Shown: positions 8,066-16,660, counted from the first letter of the stretch. The stretch: DNA of 64,000 nt from CALBPI01 sp942491885 (GCA_942491885.1 CALOCQ010000003.1:62001-126000), one strand, 5' to 3'. The notes: a model not told the origin generated them from the sequence alone. Translations and numbers: made by a program.

Positions 8066-9013
8066 CTAAAACGTAATACAAATCTTGCCGATTGTATGTT
8101 TCGACTCGATGTGCCGATGTGCGTCGACGGCGTCGCGCACCGAATACGACTGTTCAACGTGCGGGGAGACGACGCCTTGCTCTATCCACGTTTTTAATTG
8201 CAACAAATCGTCTGCGCGTGAAATGACCTGAACGAGCCGGCTCGACTTGGACAGACCGACCCGTGCCAACAATTCCGGACCAAGCGTAGCGAGCTTCGGT
8301 ACGGTACTGAGGAATGTCCCGCCGGCCGCCATTTGTTTGGCCAACGCGGACTTGGTGAGCTTGCCGAAGACGTCAAACGCGGCATCGAACTGCGCATCGA
8401 TCTTTGTAGCCTGCTGCTTCGTGTAGTCGTAAACCACATCAGCCCCCAGCGAGCTGACGAACTCAACGTTCTTCGGGCCGCAAACCGCGTGCACTTCTGC
8501 GCCTAGCGCCTTGGCGATCTGCACCGCGAAATGCCCGACGCCACCGCTGGCACCAACGACCAGCACCTTGTGTCCTTCCGCTACCGCACAATAGTCGCGT
8601 AGGGCCTGTAACGCTGTTTGTGCGGCTAACGGGACACACGACGCGGCCTCCAATGAGATATTCTCCGGTGCATGCTGGATTTCGCTAGGGTGAAATTTCG
8701 CCACTTCCGAATGAACGCCGCCGGCGAAGTGATTCGTCATTGCGAAAACCGGATCGCCTACCGCAAAGCCCGACACGTTCGCGCCCACCGCAGCGATGCG
8801 GCCCGACAAATCCAGGCCCGATACTCTTGGCAGCGGATCCCTCGCAAGCGTTCGGCTGAACTTCCCTTTGCGGAGCAGTGCGTCTTTAGGGTTAATGCTG
8901 CCGGCTACCGCGTCGACCAACACGGTGTCGTCCGTGAGCTCGGGGCGAGGCCAATCATCAACCCACTCCAATACGTCGGGCGAACCAAACTTCTTGTAGA
9001 TAAGCGCTTTCAT
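8066..9013 (-). CDS. NAD(P)H quinone oxidoreductase-like MDR protein
   Basis: A 315-residue member of the zinc-free medium-chain reductases. The N-terminal GroES-like fold holds GSINPKDALLRKG and RVSGLDLSGRIAAVG; the Rossmann half holds the nucleotide motif VVGASGGVGHFAVQIAKALGA near residue 150. No structural-zinc cysteine cluster is seen. Family members reduce quinones or activated alkenes with NADPH in the cytoplasm. The start overlaps the stop of the upstream membrane-protein gene by 4 bases (ATGA), so it is the last gene of the kinase-regulator operon and may be under its control, for example in a redox stress response (inference). Confidence 0.88.
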   Translation of the reverse strand: MKALIYKKFGSPDVLEWVDDWPRPELTDDTVLVDAVAGSINPKDALLRKGKFSRTLARDPLPRVSGLDLSGRIAAVGANVSGFAVGDPVFAMTNHFAGGVHSEVAKFHPSEIQHAPENISLEAASCVPLAAQTALQALRDYCAVAEGHKVLVVGASGGVGHFAVQIAKALGAEVHAVCGPKNVEFVSSLGADVVYDYTKQQATKIDAQFDAAFDVFGKLTKSALAKQMAAGGTFLSTVPKLATLGPELLARVGLSKSSRLVQVISRADDLLQLKTWIEQGVVSPHVEQSYSVRDAVDAHRHIESKHTIGKICITF

Positions 9014-9444
9014 TGCTTCCTCGCAGCCGGCCAGACCAGCCCTACCCGAATGGCGCCCAACAGCACGACGTAGCTTGCCGCGGACGCCAGGAACACACCG
9101 ATTGGATGATCCGGCACGCCTTTGGTCAACAGCCAGCCGAAGTAGATCATCGTGAACACATTACACCCCAGCGCCAACTGCAGCGCCCAGTTCTTGCCCA
9201 TCCAAAGCCCGCGACACACACCAATATTAATCAGCCCGGTTGTTAATAAGATCAGGCCCGGCTTCAACAAATTGAATCGGTTAACGAGCGACGGGGTCAC
9301 AGCGCTGTCGAGAGACGGCCAGACGGCAATGAAGTGTCCTGACGCGCCGGCCAACAGAAATAGTCCGAGTAAGACGCCGCCGACAGCGGCCAGACTGTAT
9401 AGCGCGTTGCGTGCCAACGGCATTTCCGTACTAGGATTCATCAT
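9010..9444 (-). CDS. Small four-helix membrane protein in the two-component operon
   Basis: This 144-residue protein has four predicted membrane helices (near residues 15-35, 55-78, 85-105 and 115-132), a short cytoplasmic start and a basic end. No named family is recognised. The start is taken at the first of two ATGs (9442-9444), with GGAGA about 7 bases upstream; these codons overlap the end of the response-regulator gene, which indicates translational coupling. Longer starts would run far back into the regulator gene. It could be a sensor partner or a target of the adjacent system; its position is the only evidence. Confidence 0.75.
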   Translation of the reverse strand: MMNPSTEMPLARNALYSLAAVGGVLLGLFLLAGASGHFIAVWPSLDSAVTPSLVNRFNLLKPGLILLTTGLINIGVCRGLWMGKNWALQLALGCNVFTMIYFGWLLTKGVPDHPIGVFLASAASYVVLLGAIRVGLVWPAARKQ

Positions 9445-10108
9445 CGCGTTCTCCAACTTTAGCCACGCCACTTTCGTAAGCAAAAACGACTGCCTGGGCG
9501 CGGTCGCGAAGATCGAGTTTCGATAACATACTGGACACGTGGGTCTTCACCGTCGCGGCGCCGATAAACAGCGCCTCGGCTATTTCCACGTTGTTCTTGC
9601 CATCCGCCAGTGAGCGCAGCACTTCACGCTCACGCGCGGTCAACCGTGCCAGACGTTCCGAAAAGTCGCGCTCCGCACCCAGCTGACCGGCAAACCGTCC
9701 GATCAGTCGACGGGTGATCCCCGGCGACAGCATCGCACCACCGGCGGCCACAGTGCGCACCGCGGTGACGAGATCTTCGGGCGGAATGTCCTTCAGTACG
9801 AATCCGCTGGCGCCCGCCTGGAGCGCCCGGTACACGTACTCATCCGGGTCGAAGGTCGTGAGAATAATAACGCGTGTCGTGTCGCCAACCTCGGCCAGAA
9901 TACGCGACGTTGCTTCGAGCCCGTCGAGCTCGGGCATACGGATATCCATCAGGATGATGTCCGGCTTGTGCTCGCTGGCGGCCGCGATCGCTTCAACGCC
10001 GGTGCCGGCCTCGGCGACCACTTCGATATCGTCTTCGTGCCCGAGCACCATGGCAAAGCCACGTCGCACAAGCGCCTGATCGTCCACCACCAACACGCGC
10101 AACATCAT
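9431..10108 (-). CDS. NarL/LuxR-family response regulator
   Basis: This 225-residue protein has a receiver domain (residues 3-120) with acidic pocket D9/D10, phosphoacceptor D55 in ILMDIRMPELDG, conserved T in LTTFD and K in FVLKD. It is followed by a LuxR-type helix-turn-helix near residues 150-212 (LTAREREVLRSLADGKNNVEI, then ATVKTHVSSMLSKL). It should bind DNA as a phosphorylated dimer. Its start overlaps the stop of the kinase gene by 4 bases, so the two are a cognate pair. Targets are unknown; its own operon and the divergent DUF2306 gene are the nearest candidates. Confidence 0.95.
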   Translation of the reverse strand: MMLRVLVVDDQALVRRGFAMVLGHEDDIEVVAEAGTGVEAIAAASEHKPDIILMDIRMPELDGLEATSRILAEVGDTTRVIILTTFDPDEYVYRALQAGASGFVLKDIPPEDLVTAVRTVAAGGAMLSPGITRRLIGRFAGQLGAERDFSERLARLTAREREVLRSLADGKNNVEIAEALFIGAATVKTHVSSMLSKLDLRDRAQAVVFAYESGVAKVGERDDES

Positions 10109-11316
10109 TTCGCTCCCGACTGAATTGGCAACACCGCCCGGATCTCGAAGCCACCACCGGCGCGGCCGCCTGCACTGAATTCGCCACCGAGCAGCTCGGC
10201 GCGCTCGCGCATGCCGGCGATACCGTGACCGCTGCTCTGGCCGATTTCGCCGCCCAGACCGTTGTCTGTAATCGTAACGACAACGCGATCATCAAGACCA
10301 TGCACCGACACATCGACGCGAACGTCGTTACCGGCATGCTTGATGACATTGGTCAACGCTTCCTGAACGATACGATAGGCATTCAACTCAAGCCGCGCCG
10401 GTAATCCGGACAAGTCCCCGCTGGTATCCAAACGGACATCGGGGCCGATATCGCTGACCTTGCGAACGAGTGCGGGCAGATCGTCGATGCCCGGCTGTGG
10501 CCCCAACGCATCCTCCGCGGCGTACGGTCGCAGCACGTCCAGCAAATGGCGCATTTCCGACAAGGCCTGGCGCCCTGCATCTTCGACCGCCGCCATCGCG
10601 TCGCCGGCCGCCTTCGGGTCTTTTGCAACCACCGTTCTTGCCGCACCCGCCTGCACGGTCATCAAACTGACCTGGTGGGCAACGACGTCGTGCATCTCGC
10701 GTGCGATGCGGGTGCGTTCGGCGACGACGGCGCGCTCCGCCTCGACACTGCGCTCACGCTCCAGGTGCAGCGCGCGTTCTTCGAGCAGGCGCAGGTACTC
10801 GCCACGGAACCGCAAGCGCCGACCGACGTACCACAACACAAGGACCAGTCCGGCGGCGATTGTCTCACCTGCGCTTGGTGCGCTTAACACATCGAGATCC
10901 ATGACGACGTAGATCAACGCAGCGATTGCACCGGCCAGGCTGGCGCGACTGTCGGCCTCATAACGCCCGAGGCTGTAGAGCGAGAACGACAGCGCGACAA
11001 TGCCATTCGCCGGGGAACCGAAATACACCAGTATTGATGCAGCGAGCACGACAGCATGCACCTGCAACGGGTGGCTGCGACGCCACAACAATGCGAAGTT
11101 GCCAACGAATGCGCACAGGTAAGCTGCGACAGCCGACAACGACGCCATCGACAGCACAGACGGCTCTGATGTGTGTGCCCACATCAACAGCGTCAATACG
11201 AACGCAAGCGTAGCGATGAGCAGGTCAGTCAGTTGCGGCCAGCGCTCGAATGGCCCACGTAGAGGCTGCCAAACTTTAATGCCCGCGACCGTGCGCTCTG
11301 GCGCAGATTCAGACAT
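10105..11316 (-). CDS. Sensor histidine kinase, HisKA_3 (NarX/DesK-like) type
   Basis: With the ATG at 11314-11316 the protein has 403 residues. The N-terminal half holds five or six membrane helices and no extracytoplasmic domain, as in DesK-like kinases that sense the membrane. A coiled linker rich in E and R leads to the dimerisation box ERTRIAREMHDVVAHQVS, with the phosphorylatable histidine near residue 210. The HATPase domain has LTNVIKHAG (N box) and DNGLGG (G box). A GTG 15 bases upstream is an alternative start; neither has a clear ribosome-binding site. It is the first gene of the four-gene operon and probably phosphorylates the following regulator. Confidence 0.93.
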   Translation of the reverse strand: MSESAPERTVAGIKVWQPLRGPFERWPQLTDLLIATLAFVLTLLMWAHTSEPSVLSMASLSAVAAYLCAFVGNFALLWRRSHPLQVHAVVLAASILVYFGSPANGIVALSFSLYSLGRYEADSRASLAGAIAALIYVVMDLDVLSAPSAGETIAAGLVLVLWYVGRRLRFRGEYLRLLEERALHLERERSVEAERAVVAERTRIAREMHDVVAHQVSLMTVQAGAARTVVAKDPKAAGDAMAAVEDAGRQALSEMRHLLDVLRPYAAEDALGPQPGIDDLPALVRKVSDIGPDVRLDTSGDLSGLPARLELNAYRIVQEALTNVIKHAGNDVRVDVSVHGLDDRVVVTITDNGLGGEIGQSSGHGIAGMRERAELLGGEFSAGGRAGGGFEIRAVLPIQSGAK

Positions 11317-11538
11317 AGCGGCGTTTCGCACAGTCGCTGAGAAAAACAGGTGTGGACCGATTCATCCCCAAAGCCTAAACCAGGGAGGACCACCACGCCA
11401 TGCGAATCATGGGGGGTTTTGCTACGCGCCAATATCCCCCTTTTGGGGGAGGCGCAAATCGGACATGAGACCGATGTGCGGCGCGGCGACTCGGCGCAAC
11501 ATGCCAAACAACGAGAAATGACGAGCAGGAACAGTCAC

Positions 11539-12363
11539 ATGAATGAAATGGTTTTGGAACAAAGAACATGGGGCGCGGCGTTGCCACAGCAAGCCGTTGG
11601 CGTAGCGGTGAAGCTCTGGTTCACGATCGCGGCTGTCGGCCACTGGGTCTTTCTCGCCTATATCCTCGCGGTGTTCTATCCGCCGGTCATACAGCACGGC
11701 CTGGAAGCGTTGAAAGGCTCGCACCTGCCTTCGGGATTCATTGAAGGCGACGGGTTCGGCAACGCGACATCGGTCGGTCATGTGTTGCTGGCCGCCATCA
11801 TCATCGGCGGTGGCCCGCTGCAACTCATCCCGGCGGTGCGCCGACGGGTTCCGACATTTCATCGCTGGCTGGGGCGCACCTATCTTGTTGCTGCCGTCAG
11901 CAGCAGTCTTGGCGGACTGTATATGACCTGGACGCGAAGCCCGATCGGCGACGTGATCTCGCAGCTCGGTATTTCCGGAGATGCTGTTCTTATCGTCATC
12001 TTCGCGACGCTCGCGGTGCGCCACGCAATGGCTGGCCGACTCGTTGAGCATCGTCGCTGGGCAATGCGCCTGTTCCTCGCGGCGAGTGCCGTGTGGTTCT
12101 TCCGTGTTGGGCTGATGGGTTGGGTCATGCTCACCGGTGGCGTCGGTATCGAATGGGAATCCTTCACCGGCCCATTTCTGTATTTCCTCGGCTTCTCACA
12201 ATACCTGCTGCCGCTGGCGATGCTCGAGTGGTATTTCTATTGCCAGCGCCAGGCGACGGCAGGTGTGCAGATCGCGTTTGCGGGAACTCTACTCGCATTG
12301 ACCGGGTTCATGACCATAGGCATTTTCGCAGCGACGACGGGGATGTGGTTGCCGAGAATGTAG
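11539..12363 (+). CDS. DUF2306-family membrane protein
   Basis: The protein has 274 residues from the ATG at 11539, with AGCAGGA upstream; ATG 11518 is an alternative. It has about seven membrane helices and the DUF2306 signature: RRRVPTFHRWLGRTYL near residue 105, then VRHAMAGRLVEHRRWAMRLF with conserved histidine and arginine residues, suggesting a heme- or quinone-like ligand site. The function is unknown. It is transcribed divergently from the histidine kinase operon across about 220 bases and could be its target. A degenerate copy of its 3' end lies at 16562-16660. Confidence 0.85.
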   Translation: MNEMVLEQRTWGAALPQQAVGVAVKLWFTIAAVGHWVFLAYILAVFYPPVIQHGLEALKGSHLPSGFIEGDGFGNATSVGHVLLAAIIIGGGPLQLIPAVRRRVPTFHRWLGRTYLVAAVSSSLGGLYMTWTRSPIGDVISQLGISGDAVLIVIFATLAVRHAMAGRLVEHRRWAMRLFLAASAVWFFRVGLMGWVMLTGGVGIEWESFTGPFLYFLGFSQYLLPLAMLEWYFYCQRQATAGVQIAFAGTLLALTGFMTIGIFAATTGMWLPRM

Positions 12364-12430
12364 GCGCGTTACGCGAATGAATGGTCGGTCCTGACGAACG
12401 CAGGTGTACAGTACTTCGCCATCTTGTTGC

Positions 12431-12457
12431 AAAAAAAAAGACCCATAACGGGTCTTT
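12431..12457 (-). terminator. Rho-independent terminator, mainly minus strand
   Basis: Stem AGACCC (12439-12444) and GGGTCT (12450-12455), extended by A-T pairs, with a 5-base loop. On the minus strand it ends in nine T residues, 45 bases after the 42-residue gene. Its weaker T-run on the plus strand may also stop DUF2306 transcripts. Confidence 0.85.
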
Positions 12458-12502
12458 CCTTCATCAGTGGCCGCAAGTCCGGCCACAAATAATTAATGCA
12501 CA

Positions 12503-12631
12503 TCAGGCGCGGTTTTCGCCGTCGTTGCTGTTGCTTTCCTGCGCATCGCGGGCGCGTTTGTACTGCCATCCCGCAATAGCGAGCGCAGAGAGCATGGTTG
12601 CCATGGCGAGAAAGAATATTGGGCTTGGCAT
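12503..12631 (-). CDS. 42-residue single-helix membrane protein
   Basis: A short frame with a very strong ribosome-binding site (CAAGGAGG about 8 bases before the ATG at 12629-12631), ending in TGA at 12503-12505. The product has one hydrophobic helix (PIFFLAMATMLSALAIAG), then WQYKRARD and a polar tail rich in N, D, E and S. The helix-then-basic order predicts N-out/C-in insertion in the inner membrane. A terminator follows within 50 bases, so it is a complete single-gene unit. No family is recognised. Small proteins of this kind often bind and modulate larger membrane complexes, but nothing here shows a partner. Confidence 0.7.
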   Translation of the reverse strand: MPSPIFFLAMATMLSALAIAGWQYKRARDAQESNSNDGENRA

Positions 12632-12775
12632 ATCGGGAGCCTCCTTGGCGTGTGAATGAAAATTGGTCAAAACGACTAACGCATCGACCTATATCGTCCC
12701 CAATGGCCACCGTGCTGCATTTTCAGAATCAATACATTACAAGGCGGCGCGCCTCATCCCCTGAGTGCGATTAGC

Positions 12776-13519
12776 TTAGACAATGGTTAGAAATTTTTGT
12801 CTAAGTATCTGTAAATAATAGCATTTATCATACTTTTTATCAAATCCTGCAACTGAAAGCCCGCCAGCTACGGTACCAGCGATACTCCAGTCATGCCCCT
12901 CGTGCTGCCAAGCCTTTAGTGCCCCGCCTGCTCGTAGCACTCGTTCTTCAAAGCCACTAGCGCGATCAGACTGAAAATAAATGCGCCTACAAGGTGCATT
13001 TTGTGAGACGTCATCGGCAACGACCAGGGGGAATGATCGCGGTGTCGCATTACCAGTGGCCGAAGCATATGCCGACACCATCGACCCGACTGCAAATGTT
13101 GCGATAACCAACATACTCGCGGCGACGATACTCAATAAAGCCTCTATGGAGTCTGGATTAATTACCGGAACGCTCGGCCCCAAGCCATAGAGATCTGGTG
13201 CCTTTGCCAAAAGAACACCGCCGAGGGAGAGAATACAGAAGGCGAGCGGCCTTACCCAAAGACGTTCACGAAGGCGGTTGATAAGAAATGCTATTCGACT
13301 TCTCAACGTTTTTCCTATATTCAGGTTCAGGGCCGAACCAATTCGCGGCGCTTGCAGGTTGCCTTTCGGGTATGACAGTTCTGCCGGGGCCATATGCACA
13401 TTGTTAGCAAAGCAGAAAGCCTGGAAAGACTTTGCAGAAACAAGGTCGGAGTGATTATTAGAATCAACCGGCCTGTTACTTTCATTTCGGAAAACAACCG
13501 CAGTTGACTGATCGCACAT
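12776..13519 (-). pseudogene. Decayed DUF2254-family membrane protein gene
   Basis: Residues from about 80 match the start of DUF2254 proteins: RLRERLWVRPLAFCIL, then SIEALLSIVAASMLVIATF and VGSMVSAYASATGNATPRS, then VADDVSQNA. The family normally continues with LxxFIGAFIFSLIALVAL. That sequence is found here in the next frame (LVGAFIFSLIALVALKN, from about 13000 down to a TAA at 12916-12918). A one-base shift near 12995 therefore breaks the gene, and the rest of the usual 400-plus residues is missing. The N-terminal 75 residues and the C-terminal tail of the open frame do not look like the family. AT-rich flanks add to the impression of decay. Confidence 0.7.
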
Positions 13520-13553
13520 TTTCTTGGCCTGGTGTCACTAACAGAAATACAAT

Positions 13554-15131
13554 ATGAATAACTCGCTCAGCCGTCGCCATTTCCTGAACCTCGTCGGCGC
13601 CGCGGGTGGCGCAAGCGCCATCTACCAGACCAGCCTTGCGATGGGTCTGATGCAGGACACCGGCTCGCGAACAGCGACGCAACTCGCACCGGCCGGGCGC
13701 GACAATAAGGTGGTTATCCTCGGCGCCGGCGTTGCAGGCCTCACCGTCGCCTACGAACTGCAAAAAGCCGGCTACGACTGCACGATCATCGAAGCATCCG
13801 GGCGTATCGGTGGGCGCAACCTGACCGTACGTCGCGGCGATGTCATCGATGAACTCGGCCAGCCTCAAGTCTGCCAGTTCGATGATGACCCGGAGCTGTA
13901 CTTCAACTGCGGGCCGGCACGTATTCCTGGCCACCACAGACGCGCGATGCACTACTGCAAAGAGCTGGGTGTGCTGCTGCAGATCAAGGCAAACCTGAAC
14001 CGCGTGGCCTACGTGCATGAGGACGACTATTTCGACGGCAAGCCGGTGCGCTATGGCGAGTATGCAACCGACGCACGCGGTTTCATGGCTGAGCTCTTAT
14101 ACAAGGCCGCCGACAAAAACGTGTTCGACGAGCCGCTCTCCGCGGCCGACCAGGAACAACTTCGCGACATGGTGCGCTCGTTCGGGGATCTCGGCGATGA
14201 TGGCGCCTACCACGGCTCGAATCGCTCCGGCTACAGCACTGGCGGCTTTATGCGTCCTGGCGTCAAGAAAAAGCCGCTGGCGTTCAGCGATATCCTCAAC
14301 TCGCATTTCTGGCAGCGCAGTGACCGCATGTCGCAGAACCATGACTGGGGCGAGCCGTTGATGGAAGTCGTCGGCGGCATGGACAACCTGGTCAAGGGCT
14401 TTGTCCGCAAGCTAAACAAGCCGGTACAACTGAATGCACAGGTGCAGGGAATCAGCCTGCGCGAGGGCGGCGTCGACATCTTCTACAACGAGGCGGGCGA
14501 ACGTCGCAAGCTGGCCGCCGATTATTGCTTCAACAGCATTCCCGTGCATTTCATGGAAGCGATTCCGAACAACCTGTCGAACGAATACATGACGGCGATC
14601 AACGCGTTCGAGCGCGGCAACTTCTGCAAGATTGGCTTCCAGATGCGCGAGCGGTTCTGGGAGGACAAGGGCATCTACGGCGGCATCACCAGCACCTCGC
14701 AACGCATCAACCAGATCTGGTACCCGTCACATGGCATTCATGGCGACAAGGGCGTGGTGCTCGGCGCATACAGCTTCTGGGAAGAAAGCGAGTTCTTCGA
14801 GCGAATGAGTCCGCAGCAGCGCCTGACCTTCGCCGCTGAATGCGGCGACAAGATCCACCCGGGCTATTCGGACTATATTGAAGCGGGCGTCAGCATTCCA
14901 TGGGGCAGGATGAATCACATGATGGGTTGCGGCGCGCGCATGTCGCCCGAAAATTTCGAGCGCTTCCTGCCGACGTTGCAACAACCGGAAGGCCGCCACT
15001 ACATGATCGGCGATCAGATCAGTTACCACTCGAGCTGGCAGGAAGGCGCTTTCGCTTCAGCTGAAAGTGCCTTGATCGAATTTGACGCCAGGGCACGCGA
15101 AGCCATGTTGTCGCAGGCGACGCCGTCATGA
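13554..15131 (+). CDS. Tat-exported FAD-dependent amine oxidase
   Basis: This 525-residue protein starts with a twin-arginine signal (SRRHFLNLVGAAGG), so it is folded with cofactor before export. The dinucleotide-binding motif VVILGAGVAGLTVAYELQKAGY and the IIEASGRIGGRN motif follow at residues 59-95. The C-terminal flavin-contacting part, near residue 485, reads YMIGDQISYHSSWQEGAFASAESA. This is the layout of monoamine, polyamine and L-amino acid oxidases. Its stop overlaps the start of the cytochrome gene by 4 bases, and an exported RidA follows. It likely oxidises an amine or amino acid in the periplasm and passes electrons to the cytochrome rather than to oxygen (inference). Confidence 0.88.
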   Translation: MNNSLSRRHFLNLVGAAGGASAIYQTSLAMGLMQDTGSRTATQLAPAGRDNKVVILGAGVAGLTVAYELQKAGYDCTIIEASGRIGGRNLTVRRGDVIDELGQPQVCQFDDDPELYFNCGPARIPGHHRRAMHYCKELGVLLQIKANLNRVAYVHEDDYFDGKPVRYGEYATDARGFMAELLYKAADKNVFDEPLSAADQEQLRDMVRSFGDLGDDGAYHGSNRSGYSTGGFMRPGVKKKPLAFSDILNSHFWQRSDRMSQNHDWGEPLMEVVGGMDNLVKGFVRKLNKPVQLNAQVQGISLREGGVDIFYNEAGERRKLAADYCFNSIPVHFMEAIPNNLSNEYMTAINAFERGNFCKIGFQMRERFWEDKGIYGGITSTSQRINQIWYPSHGIHGDKGVVLGAYSFWEESEFFERMSPQQRLTFAAECGDKIHPGYSDYIEAGVSIPWGRMNHMMGCGARMSPENFERFLPTLQQPEGRHYMIGDQISYHSSWQEGAFASAESALIEFDARAREAMLSQATPS

Positions 15132-15772
15132 TCGCTAAACTCCGGATTGGTCTGTTCGCAACGCTGGGTGCAATCTTCAGCGTGGCAACGGCGCACGCCG
15201 AAGACGCGCCGGTCGCACCGCATGCGATGGTCTACTGCACCGTTTGTCACGGCGTGCAATTGATGGGTAACGCAACACTAAACGCACCACGGCTCAGCGG
15301 CATGGACGCCTGGTATGTCAAAGCGCAGCTACACGCATTCAAGAAAGGCTGGCGCGGCAAACACCCTGATGACCGATACGGTGCAGAGATGCAACCGATG
15401 GTCGGCCAACTAACAGACGGGTACGTTAAGACGGCGGCCAGATTCGTCAGCGAGACGGTATCGCCGCCGCCGGTAATAACGACGCAGGGCGATCCGGCCA
15501 GCGGCGCAAAACTGTACGCGACGTGCGCGACCTGCCATGGTGATGACGGCAACGGCAAGCGACTGCTGGGCGCGCCTGCCCTGACCGGACACAACGACTG
15601 GTACCTGGTGCGCCAGCTTGAAAACTACCGCGCGGGGATCCGCGGCTATGAGCCGTCGGACAAGCGCGGCCAGCAAATGCGAGCTGCCGCTGCCTCGCTC
15701 GAAGACGATGCGGCCATCCTCAATGTTGTCGCTTATATTATGACTTTGAACTCAAACTCAACGGAGAACTGA
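15128..15772 (+). CDS. Periplasmic diheme cytochrome c
   Basis: This 214-residue protein has a Sec signal peptide (cleavage near THA-ED, residue 23) and two heme-binding motifs, CTVCH (C36-H40) and CATCH (C132-H136), each starting a cytochrome c4-like domain with later methionines as possible ligands. Both halves share the pattern W/Y-x-V-x-QL, a sign of internal duplication. The ATGA overlap with the amine oxidase gene argues for fixed stoichiometry and a direct electron-acceptor role. The next gene begins one base after its stop. Cytochrome c4-type proteins usually feed terminal oxidases; which one is not shown. Confidence 0.9.
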   Translation: MIAKLRIGLFATLGAIFSVATAHAEDAPVAPHAMVYCTVCHGVQLMGNATLNAPRLSGMDAWYVKAQLHAFKKGWRGKHPDDRYGAEMQPMVGQLTDGYVKTAARFVSETVSPPPVITTQGDPASGAKLYATCATCHGDDGNGKRLLGAPALTGHNDWYLVRQLENYRAGIRGYEPSDKRGQQMRAAAASLEDDAAILNVVAYIMTLNSNSTEN

Positions 15773-15773
15773 C

Positions 15774-16268
15774 ATGCACAAGGCACTGACACTCGCGACC
15801 ATTTTATTGTCGGCCTCGGCTGCACATGCCGACGTCACCCGCCACGCGTTACCGAACGAAAACCCGTTTCCGATCGCCCGCGCCGTCGAAGTCACAGCTG
15901 ACACAACGCTGATCTTCCATAGCGGTCAGGTCCCGGGACCAGCAAACCCCGACGCCGAACGCGGCAGCCGCGAGTACTACGGCGACACCGAGGCGCAGGC
16001 GATGAGCGTGTTCGGCCGTTTCGAGGCATCGTTCGCAGAACTCGGCGTCGACTTCGGTGATGTCATCAAGATGACCGTCTTCCTGGTCGGCGATCCGGAG
16101 CTGGATGGGCGAATGGATTTCGCCGGCTTCATGCGCGCGTACACGCAGTTCTTCGACACCGACGACCAGCCCAACAAACCAGCACGTTCCGCGGTTCAGA
16201 TCGCCGGCCTCGCGGGCGGTCCGAATATGTTGGTCGAGATCGAGATGGTCATCGCGCGACCCGACTAG
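15774..16268 (+). CDS. Exported RidA (YjgF/UK114) family enamine/imine deaminase
   Basis: This 164-residue protein has an 18-19 residue Sec signal (MHKALTLATILLSASAAHA) ahead of one RidA domain. The family arginine lies in KPARSAVQIAGL, and the final strand LVEIEMVIARP is typical. Cytosolic RidA hydrolyses reactive imines and enamines to ketones or aldehydes plus ammonia. An exported version directly after an exported amine oxidase and cytochrome would clear the imine product in the periplasm. The ATG sits one base after the cytochrome stop codon, and ACGGAG within the end of that gene serves as ribosome-binding site. No terminator is obvious after it. Confidence 0.9.
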   Translation: MHKALTLATILLSASAAHADVTRHALPNENPFPIARAVEVTADTTLIFHSGQVPGPANPDAERGSREYYGDTEAQAMSVFGRFEASFAELGVDFGDVIKMTVFLVGDPELDGRMDFAGFMRAYTQFFDTDDQPNKPARSAVQIAGLAGGPNMLVEIEMVIARPD

Positions 16269-16350
16269 GCGAACGGGCAACGCAGCATTGATGCTACGTG
16301 CATCAGTGTGACGCAAGATGATCCTCAGTCGTATTAGTACAAGAATGACC

Positions 16351-16546
16351 GCATCAAGATGGTGGGGTAATCATCACGCCAGGCGGGTTCGACAAGGAAC
16401 GCTTTCTCACCGAGCCAGACCTTATCGGGTACCTGAGCGACATCATGGCGTCGCAAGCCAATCAGTACCAATTGGTCGCACGGCAGTCCGAGCTTGCCGA
16501 GGAGATCGAAGCGCTGGTCTCGCGAGAGCGTGCGTTAAAGGAGTGA
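16351..16546 (+). pseudogene. C-terminal fragment of an unidentified protein
   Basis: A frame opening after a TGA near 16350 and ending at TGA 16544-16546 encodes about 64 residues with normal codon use: ITPGGFDKERFLTEPD early, then an amphipathic helix with SELAEEIEALVSRERALKE at the end. It has no start codon with a ribosome-binding site, so it appears to be the 3' end of a lost gene. The helix could be a coiled coil. No family is recognised. Confidence 0.35.
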
Positions 16547-16561
16547 GTTGCGGCCGAAGCG

Positions 16562-16660
16562 GTGCAGCTCGCTTTTGCCGGAACACTCTTCCTGATGACC
16601 GGATTCATGACGATCTGAATTTTTGCGGCGACCGCGGGGATGTGGTTGCCCGTAATGTAG
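16562..16660 (+). pseudogene. Remnant copy of a DUF2306 gene 3' end
   Basis: Translation gives VQLAFAGTLFLMTGFMTI, an in-frame TGA at 16616-16618, then IFAATAGMWLPVM and TAG. The end of the intact DUF2306 gene at 11539-12363 reads VQIAFAGTL...TGFMTIGIFAATTGMWLPRM, so the two are clearly related over about 100 bases. Only the last 33 codons remain, with one glycine codon turned into a stop. Confidence 0.7.
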
